The notes under the pieces: generated by a model | Told to the model about the DNA's origin: nothing | The model's input: the letters and a program-made list of their open reading frames with translations, nothing else | The model's database searches: none | NCBI RefSeq assembly: GCF_033558715.1 | Contig: NZ_CP114606.1 | Coordinates: forward strand, 248,001-312,000 | Source: Acinetobacter sp. YWS30-1 | GTDB lineage: Bacteria; Pseudomonadota; Gammaproteobacteria; Pseudomonadales; Moraxellaceae | Direction of reading: 5' to 3' | Length of the DNA: 64,000 nt | Made by a program: the position numbers and the translations under genes | Part shown: in pieces, positions 1 through 8,395 of the stretch | Layout: the number at the start of each line of letters is the position of its first letter | How positions within the stretch are numbered: the first letter of the stretch is position 1

Positions 1-638
1 AATGGCGTACCATTAACGTGTTCGAAGGCGAACATGTGAACCGTGGTGAAACTATTTCTGATGGTCCACAGAACCCGCATGACATCTTACGTTTGAAAGG
101 TGAAGTGGCGTTGACTAACTACATCGTGAACGAAGTTCAGGACGTTTACCGTCTGCAAGGTGTAAAAATCAACGACAAGCATATTGAAGTGATCGTACGT
201 CAAATGCTGCGTAAAGTGGACATCACTGACGGTGGCGATACAAGCTTTATCAAAGGTGAACAAGTGGATTACATCCGTGTGATGCAAGAGAACCAAGCTG
301 TTCTTGCGCAGAACAAGTTCCCTGCGAAGTTTGAACGTCAATTGATGGGTATTACCAAAGCGTCGCTTTCTACTGACTCGTTCATCTCTGCTGCATCGTT
401 CCAGGAAACCACTCGTGTGTTAACTGAAGCGGCTGTAACAGGTAAAGAAGATGATTTACGCGGTCTGAAAGAAAACGTAGTTGTAGGTCGTCTGATCCCA
501 GCGGGTACAGGCCTGGCTTACCACTTAGAGCGTCGTCGTCAGGAAGCAGAAGCTGCAGAATTTGAATTGCACAATGACTTCTCTGATGTAGACCAGGCGT
601 TGAGCCAAGCATTCAGCGATGAATTTAACGGTCTGTAA
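1..638 (+). CDS. rpoC: RNA polymerase beta' subunit, C-terminal part (5' partial)
   Basis: The reading frame is open from base 3 and enters from outside the window; about 211 C-terminal residues of the RNA polymerase beta' subunit are visible. Recognisable conserved stretches include [27 protein letters not shown] and GRLIPAGTG, all typical of the end of bacterial RpoC, which forms the jaw and clamp side of the catalytic core. The gene ends with TAA and is followed 20 bases later by a strong hairpin with a T-run, so the rpoBC transcript probably ends here. Nothing unusual is seen. Confidence 0.97.
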   Translation, partial: WRTINVFEGEHVNRGETISDGPQNPHDILRLKGEVALTNYIVNEVQDVYRLQGVKINDKHIEVIVRQMLRKVDITDGGDTSFIKGEQVDYIRVMQENQAVLAQNKFPAKFERQLMGITKASLSTDSFISAASFQETTRVLTEAAVTGKEDDLRGLKENVVVGRLIPAGTGLAYHLERRRQEAEAAEFELHNDFSDVDQALSQAFSDEFNGL

Positions 639-657
639 TTAGCCGCTAAATCATTTT

Positions 658-685
658 AAAAAGCCACCTTCGGGTGGCTTTTTTA
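658..685 (+). terminator. Rho-independent terminator after rpoC
   Basis: An 8-bp stem AAGCCACC/GGTGGCTT with a TTCG tetraloop is followed by a run of T. It lies 20 bases after the rpoC stop. Confidence 0.9.
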
Positions 686-898
686 TTTCCTAAAATTATT
701 CATATTTATATCGCTAGAAAAGATCAGATTATCTGGTGGTTACTTGTCCTAAATATGGAGAAATCATCAATAAAACATGATCTTTCATGCGCTCTTTACA
801 AAATAAATCATGAGGGTTTCAAGATTTAACATCTTGTTATGAATCGCTCCTTAAAATCAGGTTAATCTTAAGTCAAAGCACGAAGGAAGGCCAAGATC

Positions 899-1264
899 AT
901 GAAAAAGTTAATGAGCGTAATGGCTGTTGCAACTATCTCCACTTTTATGTTGGCAGGCTGTGAAAATATGTCTGCTAAAGATCAGCGTATTGGCGCAGCT
1001 GCGCTCGGTGGTGCAGTGGGTGGTGGTGTAGGTAACAGAGTAGGTGGTGGTGTTGGTGCAGCAGTTGGCGGTGGTGCCGGTGCAGCAGTCGGTAGTAAAG
1101 CTCAAGGTGGTTCAAACCGTAATGCGACCTATAGTGGTGTCGGTGGTGCTGTAGGTTCTGCAGTGGGTAAAAGCATCTTTGGCGGTACAGGTGGGGCTGC
1201 AATTGGTGGTGCCATCGGTGGTGGTGCTGGTGCAGCGATCGAACAGAATAACCGTCGTCGTTAA
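899..1264 (+). CDS. Glycine-zipper lipoprotein
   Basis: A 121-residue predicted lipoprotein. Residues 1-21 form a lipoprotein signal ending in the lipobox LAGC, with Cys21 as the likely lipidated residue. From about residue 32 to 115 the protein is dominated by Gly/Ala with repeated GGAVGGG- and GAAxGG-type motifs, the glycine-zipper pattern of the 17-kDa surface antigen and Rick_17kDa-like families. It ends in a basic NNRRR tail. A Shine-Dalgarno-like AAGGAAGG precedes the ATG. It is monocistronic between two terminators. The outer-membrane location is inferred from the signal; the exact role (envelope integrity or stress) is unknown. Confidence 0.8.
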   Translation: MKKLMSVMAVATISTFMLAGCENMSAKDQRIGAAALGGAVGGGVGNRVGGGVGAAVGGGAGAAVGSKAQGGSNRNATYSGVGGAVGSAVGKSIFGGTGGAAIGGAIGGGAGAAIEQNNRRR

Positions 1265-1292
1265 TCGACAGAACTATCCTCCAGATCGATTT

Positions 1293-1315
1293 AAAAGCGC
1301 CTCAATGGCGCTTTT
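1293..1315. terminator. Bidirectional terminator between convergent genes
   Basis: Stem AAAAGCGCC/GGCGCTTTT with loop TCAAT. A-run and T-run flank both sides, so it can serve the lipoprotein gene (+) and the DUF4442 gene (-). Confidence 0.85.
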
Positions 1316-1331
1316 AGTTTATTCAATTTCG

Positions 1332-1826
1332 TTATTTAGCTTCTCGAGGCTTGCCTTTGCTCTGTTTAAGGCGGATATAAACGGTCTTTTGTACCTCAGC
1401 GATACGCACACCGGAATCATCATAAATATTAAGCTGATACTGGCGATAAACCGGACTATGGTTAGCTGCCAGTTCTTTTACTGTTTGTACTTCCTGCTTG
1501 GAAATCCGGATGTCAGCATAGACTGTTCCGCGTCCTGGCGCCAGAAACTGAATGGTAGAGCTTTTATCCCAAACAATGTATTTCGGACCAAGATGATGCA
1601 TCAGCAATAACATATAAAAAGGGTCGACCATGGAATACAGGCTGCCACCAAAATGTACTCCCACAATATTCTGATTCTTGCGAGTCAGTGGCATTTTCAC
1701 GCGAACGTGATAATTGGCAAAGTCCATTTCATCAATGACAATGCCTGCTCCACGATAAGGGGCATAGCGATTCAGGATAAATTTGGATAACAAAGGCAGT
1801 TGCTGAATTTTTCGTAATAGGCTCAT
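1332..1826 (-). CDS. DUF4442 hotdog-fold thioesterase-like protein
   Basis: A 164-residue protein resembling the DUF4442/YiiD-C group of hotdog-fold proteins, related to PaaI-like thioesterases. The central part (about residues 45-110) has the expected pattern: VGVHFGGSLYSMVDPFYMLLLMHHLG for the long helix, then WDKSSTIQFLAPGRGTVYADI. A cytoplasmic role on acyl-CoA-type substrates is inferred from the fold only; no substrate can be named. It is transcribed divergently from the downstream hydrolase gene with about 117 bases between them. Length fits the family. Confidence 0.7.
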   Translation of the reverse strand: MSLLRKIQQLPLLSKFILNRYAPYRGAGIVIDEMDFANYHVRVKMPLTRKNQNIVGVHFGGSLYSMVDPFYMLLLMHHLGPKYIVWDKSSTIQFLAPGRGTVYADIRISKQEVQTVKELAANHSPVYRQYQLNIYDDSGVRIAEVQKTVYIRLKQSKGKPREAK

Positions 1827-1943
1827 GCGGATATTCTTTTTTCTGGTCTTGTATGCATACTAGAACAACAAAAATAAGCTGGCATTGATAAATCGTGCCT
1901 ATTTCAACAATAAAAGAGTCAATCAGCGAATAAGGATACATCT

Positions 1944-2825
1944 ATGCAAAGACATAGCCAGTGGGTAGATACCAGCGATCATCAACGTCTCTATGTGAAA
2001 ACCTGGGGTGAGCCTGAGCGACCGGCTTTGGTGCTGGTTCATGGTTATCCTGACCATCAGGATGTTTGGGAAGCGGTGATTTCTCACCTCGTTCAGGATT
2101 ATTTTGTGGTGACCTATGATGTGCGCGGAGCAGGAGACTCCAGCGTTCCCAAAAAAATTAAGGACTATCGTTTGGAACGTCTGTGTGCAGATTTAGAGCA
2201 AGTGGTCGATCAGGTCTTGCCAGGACGAGCTTTCCACTTTGCGGCTCATGACTGGGGGTCAATCCAGGCTTGGGAAGCAGTCACCGAACCTAAATTTAAA
2301 GGCCGGATTTTGTCTTTTAGCACCATGTCAGGTCCATGTCTGGATCATGCTGCTTTCTGGATGCGTGAACAGTTTAAACAGTATAAGGCCAAGTTTTTTA
2401 AACAGATGACCAAGTCTTGGTATATCGCGGTATTCCAGCTACCTTTTATAGCACCTACAGCATGGAATTTCTTTAATGCAGAACGTTGGGGCAAAATGAT
2501 CAGTCAGCTGGAACAGCAGGATAATCTGCCGCTAAACCAGAATATTGTCAAAGACGGCAAATATGGCGTCAATCTGTATCGGGCGAACTTTCTACCACGT
2601 TTATCTCGGCCTAGACAGCGTTTTGCGGTCTGTCCGGTACAGGCAATTGTGCTCAAGAAGGACCAGTTTGTTGGCCCGGATCTGATTAATGAAATGCCAA
2701 AATGGGTAGAAGATTTTTCCCAGGTAGAACTGAATGCCAATCACTGGGCAATTTTGAGCCAACCGGAACAGGTGGCTCATCTGATTCATAATTTTATTCA
2801 GCAAAAATTAACAGCGGCCACTTGA
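1944..2825 (+). CDS. Alpha/beta-fold hydrolase, epoxide-hydrolase-like
   Basis: A 293-residue alpha/beta hydrolase. The oxyanion-hole motif HGYP is at residues 33-36, the nucleophile elbow HDWGS at 102-106 with Asp103 as the likely nucleophile, and a C-terminal NANHWAIL supplies the catalytic His. An Asp nucleophile in HDWG is characteristic of epoxide hydrolases and haloalkane dehalogenases rather than of serine esterases. No signal peptide, so cytoplasmic. The next gene starts 35 bases downstream on the same strand, so the two may be co-transcribed. The substrate is unknown. Confidence 0.75.
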   Translation: MQRHSQWVDTSDHQRLYVKTWGEPERPALVLVHGYPDHQDVWEAVISHLVQDYFVVTYDVRGAGDSSVPKKIKDYRLERLCADLEQVVDQVLPGRAFHFAAHDWGSIQAWEAVTEPKFKGRILSFSTMSGPCLDHAAFWMREQFKQYKAKFFKQMTKSWYIAVFQLPFIAPTAWNFFNAERWGKMISQLEQQDNLPLNQNIVKDGKYGVNLYRANFLPRLSRPRQRFAVCPVQAIVLKKDQFVGPDLINEMPKWVEDFSQVELNANHWAILSQPEQVAHLIHNFIQQKLTAAT

Positions 2826-2860
2826 TACGGAGATTGGGAATGTGACTCGGCAAGGGATAA

Positions 2861-4291
2861 GTGGAAGAATTTTTATCCGGATTTTCTGATAAAATAGCCA
2901 TTTTCTCTCATTCCCAATTCATTATGTTCGCAATTCTTGTTGCTATTGGAGTCATGTTTGGACTCTCATTGGCACGTGTACCTGTGGTTTTTGCCCTGGT
3001 CATTGGTGCTGTTACGGGTGGTTTGCTGGCGGGTCTTGGCCTCCAAGGAACTTTAGACGCATTTAACAATGGTCTGGGCGGTGGCGCTAAAATTGCCTTA
3101 GCTTATGGCATCTTGGGTGCTTTTGCTTTGGCCTTGGCACGTTCCGGTTTGCCCGACTTGCTGGCCTATAAAATGATCACCACTTTAAAAGGTGAGGCAT
3201 CAGAAAAGGCACAGAACAAGGTTAAATATCTGATCTTCTGTACCGTCGCATTGGCTGCCGTTTTCTCGCAAAACGTGATTCCAGTGCACATCGCCTTTAT
3301 TCCGGTTCTGATTCCACCGTTATTGCTGGTATTTAACCATCTGAAGCTGGATCGCCGTTTGGTGGCCTGTCTGCTGACCTTTGGTTTGGTGGGAACATAT
3401 ATGCTGGTTCCAGTCGGTTTTGGTGCCATCTTCCTGAATGATATTCTGGGCCATAACATCAATACCTTTGGTAAACCTTATGGCTTTGAGATTACTTATG
3501 ACCAGATTCCCGCTGCGATGGCGATTCCGGTCTCAGGTATGTTCGTGGGTTTGCTGGTGGCCATGTTTATCAGCTACCGTAAGCCGCGTCTCTATAAAGA
3601 TATCCATGTGGAACAGCAGCAAAGTATCTCTGCTGAACTGGGTGTAGAACAAAAATCAGCGAAACCGCAAATTGCCAAACTGACCATCTGGATGGCAGCG
3701 ATCGCGGTGATTGCAACTCTTGTGGTACAGCTCTATTCAGATTCCATGATTCTTGCCGGTCTGGTCGGTGTCGCAATCTTGAGTTGTGCCGGAATCTTTA
3801 AATGGAAAGAAGCAGATGATGTGATCATCACCGGTATGCGTATGATGGCCCTGGTTGGCTTTATCATGATTGCCGCGCAAGGTTTTGCTGCCGTGATTGA
3901 GGCAACAGGACAGGTTCCTGCGCTGGTTGAAGCGTCGGTTGACTGGATTGGTAATAGCCAGGCACTTGCCGCCTTTTTAATGTTGTTGATTGGTCTGCTG
4001 ATTACTTTGGGTATCGGTTCATCATTCTCTACCATTCCGATTCTGGCGATTATTTATGTACCGCTCTGTATTCAATTTGGTTTTAGTCCTGCCGCAACTA
4101 TTGCGATCATTGGGACTGCGGCTGCTTTGGGTGATGCCGGCTCTCCAGCATCAGATTCAACTTTAGGCCCAACATCCGGTCTGAATATGGATGGTCAGCA
4201 TGACCATATGAAGGATAGTGTGATTCCAACCTTCATTCATTTTAATATTCCGCTTATCATTTTTGGCTGGATTGCAGCCATGGTTCTGTAA
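2861..4291 (+). CDS. Na+/H+ antiporter family (NhaC/YuiF-like) membrane transporter
   Basis: A 476-residue polytopic inner-membrane protein with about 11-12 hydrophobic segments. The C-terminal half carries GDAGSPASDSTLGPTSGLNMDGQHDHMKDS, a motif I associate with the Na+/H+ antiporter-family/YuiF group, some members of which may carry amino acids instead. The start used is GTG with AAGGG five bases upstream. An in-frame ATG about 21 codons later (MFAILVAIG), at the first hydrophobic segment, is an alternative start. A stem-loop follows the stop. Ion or solute specificity cannot be read from the sequence. Confidence 0.75.
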   Translation: MEEFLSGFSDKIAIFSHSQFIMFAILVAIGVMFGLSLARVPVVFALVIGAVTGGLLAGLGLQGTLDAFNNGLGGGAKIALAYGILGAFALALARSGLPDLLAYKMITTLKGEASEKAQNKVKYLIFCTVALAAVFSQNVIPVHIAFIPVLIPPLLLVFNHLKLDRRLVACLLTFGLVGTYMLVPVGFGAIFLNDILGHNINTFGKPYGFEITYDQIPAAMAIPVSGMFVGLLVAMFISYRKPRLYKDIHVEQQQSISAELGVEQKSAKPQIAKLTIWMAAIAVIATLVVQLYSDSMILAGLVGVAILSCAGIFKWKEADDVIITGMRMMALVGFIMIAAQGFAAVIEATGQVPALVEASVDWIGNSQALAAFLMLLIGLLITLGIGSSFSTIPILAIIYVPLCIQFGFSPAATIAIIGTAAALGDAGSPASDSTLGPTSGLNMDGQHDHMKDSVIPTFIHFNIPLIIFGWIAAMVL

Positions 4292-4300
4292 GTCCTTTTT

Positions 4301-4330
4301 AATCTGCTCTGATATAAATCGGAGCAGATT
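4301..4330 (+). terminator. Weak terminator or 3' stem-loop after the antiporter gene
   Basis: A 9-bp perfect stem AATCTGCTC/GAGCAGATT lies ten bases after the stop codon. No T-run follows, so termination is uncertain. Confidence 0.4.
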
Positions 4331-4608
4331 TGCCTAGATTTAAAATAAATTATAAGATGTATTTAAAATATATATTTAAATAAAAAATTAATATAAACCT
4401 GATTATTTTACTCTGAATATTATTATTTTAATCTGATTAAATTACTGGGTATTTAAAACCAACCAATATAGTCAATTTAAAATAAATAATTAATAATTAC
4501 ATATACTTAAATAATAAATAAAATTTAGTTTTATAATCTCTATTGCATATTAATTTAAGCCATGTTTATTATTAATTAAGAAATATTTTCTTAATAATTA
4601 TTCTTCCC
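4331..4608. other. AT-rich leader region of ompW
   Basis: About 280 bases of almost pure A/T with no open reading frame. It contains only the promoter candidate listed separately. Such a tract may be bent DNA or a nucleoid-protein binding region; that is inference. Confidence 0.5.
4543..4572 (+). promoter_or_regulatory. Candidate sigma-70 promoter for ompW
   Basis: TTGCAT, then 17-18 bases, then TTATTA/TATTAT, about 50 bases before the chosen ATG. Seen by eye only; the surrounding AT-richness makes chance matches likely. Confidence 0.45.
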
Positions 4609-4623
4609 TTGGGGTATTTTAAA

Positions 4624-5259
4624 ATGTTAAAGCAAATAGCTCTAATTGCATTAATGGGTCTTTCAGCATCTGCGATGGCAGGGCAATGGCAAGTGAAAGT
4701 GGGGGCTTCTGTATTAGCACCTACTCAGGAAACTGACCTGATTGCTGGTGTAGTTGAAGATGCTAAAGCAAGTAGCGAACTCAATTTTACTCCTTCAGTC
4801 GAATATTTCTTCAATGACAACATTTCAGCCGAATTATTATTGGCTACCCCATTTAAACATGATGTTGAGATGGCGGGTGATGTGAAAATTGCATCATTAA
4901 AACATCTACCACCCACGATTACAGCCAAATATAATTTTAAAAATTCAAGTCGCTTTACTCCATATATCGGTGTAGGTGCTACAGTATTCATTCCATGGGA
5001 TGAAGAATTTAGCCAAACTGCAAAAGACGCATTAGATGTAGCAAAGCTTGATGCAGATGTTGCTTATGGGGTAGCTGGCCAAGTCGGCTTTAACTTTCAG
5101 CCAGCGGATGCAAAAAACTGGGGTGTCTTTGTTGATGCACGTTATGCAGACTTAGATACAGATCTGGAAGCAAAGACTGCTGATGGGACAAAAATTAATT
5201 TAGGTGAATTTGGAATCGATCCTTGGGTGTATACAATCGGTTATAGCTATAAATTCTAA
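4624..5259 (+). CDS. ompW: OmpW-family outer-membrane protein
   Basis: A 211-residue outer-membrane beta-barrel. The signal peptide MLKQIALIALMGLSASAMA is followed by GQWQVKVGA, the usual first strand of OmpW. Later segments such as LPPTITAKYNF and RFTPYIGVGA are characteristic, and the last residue is Phe in YTIGYSYKF, the C-terminal signature recognised by the Bam machinery. The ATG at 4624 is preferred because it begins a standard signal peptide and has a GGGG stretch upstream; a TTG 15 bases earlier is also in frame. OmpW forms a small eight-stranded barrel implicated in passage of hydrophobic compounds and stress adaptation. Confidence 0.9.
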   Translation: MLKQIALIALMGLSASAMAGQWQVKVGASVLAPTQETDLIAGVVEDAKASSELNFTPSVEYFFNDNISAELLLATPFKHDVEMAGDVKIASLKHLPPTITAKYNFKNSSRFTPYIGVGATVFIPWDEEFSQTAKDALDVAKLDADVAYGVAGQVGFNFQPADAKNWGVFVDARYADLDTDLEAKTADGTKINLGEFGIDPWVYTIGYSYKF

Positions 5260-5288
5260 GCTCCAATTTTTTGGTTCACTTTTTCCAA

Positions 5289-5316
5289 AAGCCTCATCCT
5301 GAATGGGGCTTTTTTT
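5289..5316 (+). terminator. Terminator after ompW
   Basis: Stem AAGCCTCAT/ATGGGGCTT (one G-T pair) followed by six to seven T. Confidence 0.85.
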
Positions 5317-5434
5317 CAAAATAACAACGATTTATAACGTATTGAAATTGAGCAAATTGGCAATACTCAAATATATTAAAACGAATAAAGTAAATATTAA
5401 TTGAATACGACTTAATAATAAGGAAGATCAAAGC

Positions 5435-5779
5435 ATGAGTTTTTTGTCGAAGAGTCTTTTGATCTTCAGCACGTTGTTTATTTCACAGAGTTATGCTGCC
5501 AGTTTTAATTGTCAGAAAGCGACAACCGCGACTGAGAAAACAATTTGTGAACATCGTTTGCTGAATGACGCTGATGTCAAAATGAGTACCAGCTATAACA
5601 TCTTGCGCCGTATGGTGCCGATGGGAACACGTTCGGTGATTCAACGCGATCAGGTGAAATGGCTACAATTTCGTGACCGCTGTCAGGAATCTGTATCCTG
5701 CTTGAGTCAGGTCTATAATATGCGTCAGCAGCAGCTGGATCTGCATTTTGATCGTATCTATAAGATGGGACCTTATTAA
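5435..5779 (+). CDS. LprI/DUF1311-like secreted protein
   Basis: A 114-residue exported protein with a signal peptide ending SQSYA-A (about residue 21). The mature part has the DUF1311/LprI pattern: FNCQKATTATEKTICEHRLLNDAD at the start, QRDQVKWLQFRDRC in the middle and SCLSQVYNMRQQQL at the end. Four cysteines probably form two disulfides in the periplasm. Some members of the family inhibit lysozyme, but activity cannot be assumed here. AAGGA lies upstream of the ATG. The gene stands alone between ompW and htpG. Confidence 0.75.
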   Translation: MSFLSKSLLIFSTLFISQSYAASFNCQKATTATEKTICEHRLLNDADVKMSTSYNILRRMVPMGTRSVIQRDQVKWLQFRDRCQESVSCLSQVYNMRQQQLDLHFDRIYKMGPY

Positions 5780-5858
5780 GTCTTATCCATCCCATCAATT
5801 AAACTGATAAAAATGAAAGCCATAAAAATATTTTTTGCGAAAAAATTATTTTAAGGCT

Positions 5859-5886
5859 ATTGAAAATTATTGAACTCACTCCATTC
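5859..5886 (+). promoter_or_regulatory. Candidate sigma-32 (heat-shock) promoter of htpG
   Basis: ATTGAAA (against consensus CTTGAAA), a 13-base spacer, then CTCCATTC (against CCCCATnT). The expected start of transcription is about 40 bases before the htpG ATG. Sequence and spacing both fit RpoH promoters, and heat-shock control of htpG is known in enteric bacteria. Confidence 0.6.
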
Positions 5887-5933
5887 ATATAGGCAACAGT
5901 TAACATCTGTATCTAAAATAATAGGAGTGATTC

Positions 5934-7853
5934 ATGAGCGATTTAAGCGTACAAAAACACAGTTTCCAGGCTGAGGTAGCGCAGTTACTGCACCTTGTGA
6001 CCCATTCACTTTATTCAAATCCTGAAATTTTCCTGCGTGAATTAATTTCTAATGCTTCAGATGCGTGTGACAAATTACGTTTTGAAGGGATCAACCATCC
6101 TGAATATTATGAAAATGATCCTGACCTCCGCGTACGTGTCAGCCTCGATCCAGAAAATAAAACTATTACCATTTCAGATAACGGGATCGGTTTAAGCCAG
6201 CAAGAAGCCATTGAAAATTTGGGGACAATTGCCAAATCTGGTACCAAAGACTTTATGTCAAAACTGACGGGTGATCAGAAAGCTGATGCTCAGCTGATTG
6301 GCCAGTTTGGTGTCGGCTTCTACTCAGGTTTTATTGTGGCTGACAAGATTACCGTAGAATCACGCCGTGCCGGTACGGATGCCTCAGAAGGAGTGCGCTG
6401 GATCAGTGGCGGTACCGGTGAGTTCGAAGTTGAACAGATCACCAAAGAAGGCCGTGGTACCGATATTATCCTGCACCTACGCGAAGATGCGCTGGATTAT
6501 CTGCAAAGCTATAAAGTCAAACAGATCATTAATAAATATTCAGATCACATTAGCCTGCCAATCCAGATGCAAAAAGAAGTCTGGCAGGAAGAAGAAGTTG
6601 CTGAAGGTGAAACACCAAAAGGCGGTCAATATGTGAAGACCGATGAGTGGGAAGCAATTAACTCGGCTAGCGCATTGTGGACTCGGAATAAATCTGAGAT
6701 TACTGAAGAGCAATATACCGAATTCTATAAGAACCTGACCCATGATTTTGCTGCCCCATTGGCTTGGGCGCATAACCGTGTTGAAGGTAGTACTGAATAT
6801 ACCCAACTGCTTTATATCCCAAGCAAGGCGCCACAGGATATTTTCACCCGTGAAGCCAAAGCCGGCATCAAACTCTATGTGAAACGTGTGTTCATTATGG
6901 ATGATGCGGATAACCTGATTCCAAACTATCTGCGCTTTGTACAGGGTGTGGTAGACAGTGCTGATCTGCCATTGAACGTGAGCCGTGAATTGCTGCAGGA
7001 AAGCCGTGATGTAAAAACCATCCGTGAAGGCAATACCCGCCGTATTCTGACCACTTTGGATAATCTGGCAAAATCTGAAGATGAAAAAGATCAGGAAAAC
7101 TTCAAAACTTTCTACCGCGAATTTGGTGCGGTGCTGAAAGAAGGTTTGGGTGAAGATTTCGGTAACCGCGAACGCATCTTGAAACTGCTGCGCTATGCAA
7201 CTTCGAGCAATGATGAAGTGAGCACTTCATTGGCGGACTATAAAGCACGTATGAAAGAAGGCCAGAAAGCGATTTACTACATTACCGCTGAAAGCCTGAA
7301 TGCTGCGAAAAATTCACCGCAACTGGAAGTGTTCAAGAAAAAAGACATTGAAGTATTGCTGATGTCTGAACGCGTCGATGAATGGGCAATGAATTTCGTG
7401 CATGAGTTTGATGGTACACCATTGCAAAATGTCTCTAAGGGTGCAGTGGATCTAGGTGATCTGCAAGATGCGGAAGAGAAAAAAGCACTTGAAGCGGCTG
7501 CTGAACAGTTCAAACCTGTGGTTGAAAAGCTGACAGATTCTTTGAAAGACAAAACCAAAGAAGTACGTGTAACGACTCGTCTGGTTGATTCACCAGCGTG
7601 TCTGGTCACAGGAGAAGGGGAGCTTTCTCCACAACTGATCCGTATGCTGAAAGATGCAGGTCAGCCCGTACCGGATGTGAAGCCGATTCTGGAGATTAAC
7701 CCGCAACACCCATTGGTGAAAAAACTGGAAGGTTCTGCCCAGTTTGATGATCTGGCCAATGTGATCTTTGATCAGGCCATGATTGCAGAAGGTGGTCTAC
7801 CAGAAAATCCGGCTGAATATGTAAAACGTATTAACAGCCTATTGTTGGGTTAA
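5934..7853 (+). CDS. htpG: Hsp90-family molecular chaperone HtpG
   Basis: A 639-residue HtpG, the normal bacterial Hsp90 length. The N-terminal GHKL ATPase domain shows [23 protein letters not shown] and [11 protein letters not shown]. The middle domain has the conserved [18 protein letters not shown] with the catalytic Arg in NVSRE. The C-terminal dimerisation domain ends [14 protein letters not shown]. It assists late folding and remodelling of client proteins in the cytoplasm, using ATP. AGGAG lies six bases before the ATG. It is monocistronic between a candidate heat-shock promoter and a terminator. Confidence 0.98.
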   Translation: MSDLSVQKHSFQAEVAQLLHLVTHSLYSNPEIFLRELISNASDACDKLRFEGINHPEYYENDPDLRVRVSLDPENKTITISDNGIGLSQQEAIENLGTIAKSGTKDFMSKLTGDQKADAQLIGQFGVGFYSGFIVADKITVESRRAGTDASEGVRWISGGTGEFEVEQITKEGRGTDIILHLREDALDYLQSYKVKQIINKYSDHISLPIQMQKEVWQEEEVAEGETPKGGQYVKTDEWEAINSASALWTRNKSEITEEQYTEFYKNLTHDFAAPLAWAHNRVEGSTEYTQLLYIPSKAPQDIFTREAKAGIKLYVKRVFIMDDADNLIPNYLRFVQGVVDSADLPLNVSRELLQESRDVKTIREGNTRRILTTLDNLAKSEDEKDQENFKTFYREFGAVLKEGLGEDFGNRERILKLLRYATSSNDEVSTSLADYKARMKEGQKAIYYITAESLNAAKNSPQLEVFKKKDIEVLLMSERVDEWAMNFVHEFDGTPLQNVSKGAVDLGDLQDAEEKKALEAAAEQFKPVVEKLTDSLKDKTKEVRVTTRLVDSPACLVTGEGELSPQLIRMLKDAGQPVPDVKPILEINPQHPLVKKLEGSAQFDDLANVIFDQAMIAEGGLPENPAEYVKRINSLLLG

Positions 7854-7867
7854 TTTTTATATTTCAA

Positions 7868-7893
7868 AAATCCCTCTACGGAGGGATTTTTTT
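7868..7893 (+). terminator. Terminator after htpG
   Basis: Stem AAATCCCTC/GAGGGATTT with TACG loop and T-run. Confidence 0.9.
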
Positions 7894-8052
7894 ATATTCT
7901 GAATCTAGTGTTTAAAACTTCAGTTTTTCTTTAATGATTTAAAAAAGCGATAGCCAGAATAAAAAAATACCTTTAGGTTTTAAATCTAAAAAATAGATAA
8001 TAATTAAAATATTAATTTATAATAACGATTATTAAGTTAAGAGAATTCTCCC

Positions 8053-8325
8053 ATGAAAAAATCACTGATGATGAGTCTGAGTACAGTCATTCTGATGTCA
8101 ATGAGCGCAGCCACAATGGCCGATACTGAGTCCAAAAAAGTGACTCGTAGCGATCGTATTAGTTTTCAGGCACCCATGAAAAAAGAAGCGCCAAAAGTAA
8201 AACGAATGCAGCGTACCGACCGCGCGGTATGGAATATGCCACAGATGGAACAGCCTTCTTTGCAGCAAAAACGTGTGATTCGTAGTGATCGTATTACCTT
8301 TACAACGGTTGAGCACCGCCAATAA
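8053..8325 (+). CDS. Small secreted protein with three RSDR-type repeats
   Basis: A 90-residue protein with a clear signal peptide (MKKSLMMSLSTVILMSMSAA, likely cleaved after TMA at residue 23). The mature part contains three copies of a short basic unit, K-[KR]-x-x-R-[ST]-D-R-x-x-[FW]: residues 28-38, 50-60 and 73-83, spaced 22-23 residues apart and separated by Pro/Gln/Met-rich linkers. I do not recognise the family. The strong positive charge and repeated DR-aromatic units suggest binding to a periplasmic or surface polyanion, which is speculation. It has its own terminator. Confidence 0.7.
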   Translation: MKKSLMMSLSTVILMSMSAATMADTESKKVTRSDRISFQAPMKKEAPKVKRMQRTDRAVWNMPQMEQPSLQQKRVIRSDRITFTTVEHRQ

Positions 8326-8347
8326 AAACTTATTGGATTCAGACATT

Positions 8348-8374
8348 AAAAAGCCCATATTTTATGGGCTTTTA
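8348..8374. terminator. Bidirectional terminator
   Basis: Stem AAAAGCCCAT/ATGGGCTTTT with a five-base loop, between the convergent repeat-protein gene and the hexamer-repeat OMP gene. Confidence 0.85.
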
Positions 8375-8395
8375 TAGTTTCGGATTTGTTCAAAT

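Noticed and set aside
1179..1610. 143-codon + frame overlapping the lipoprotein and DUF4442 genes
   Set aside because: Crosses a terminator, overlaps two better genes and has no protein family features.
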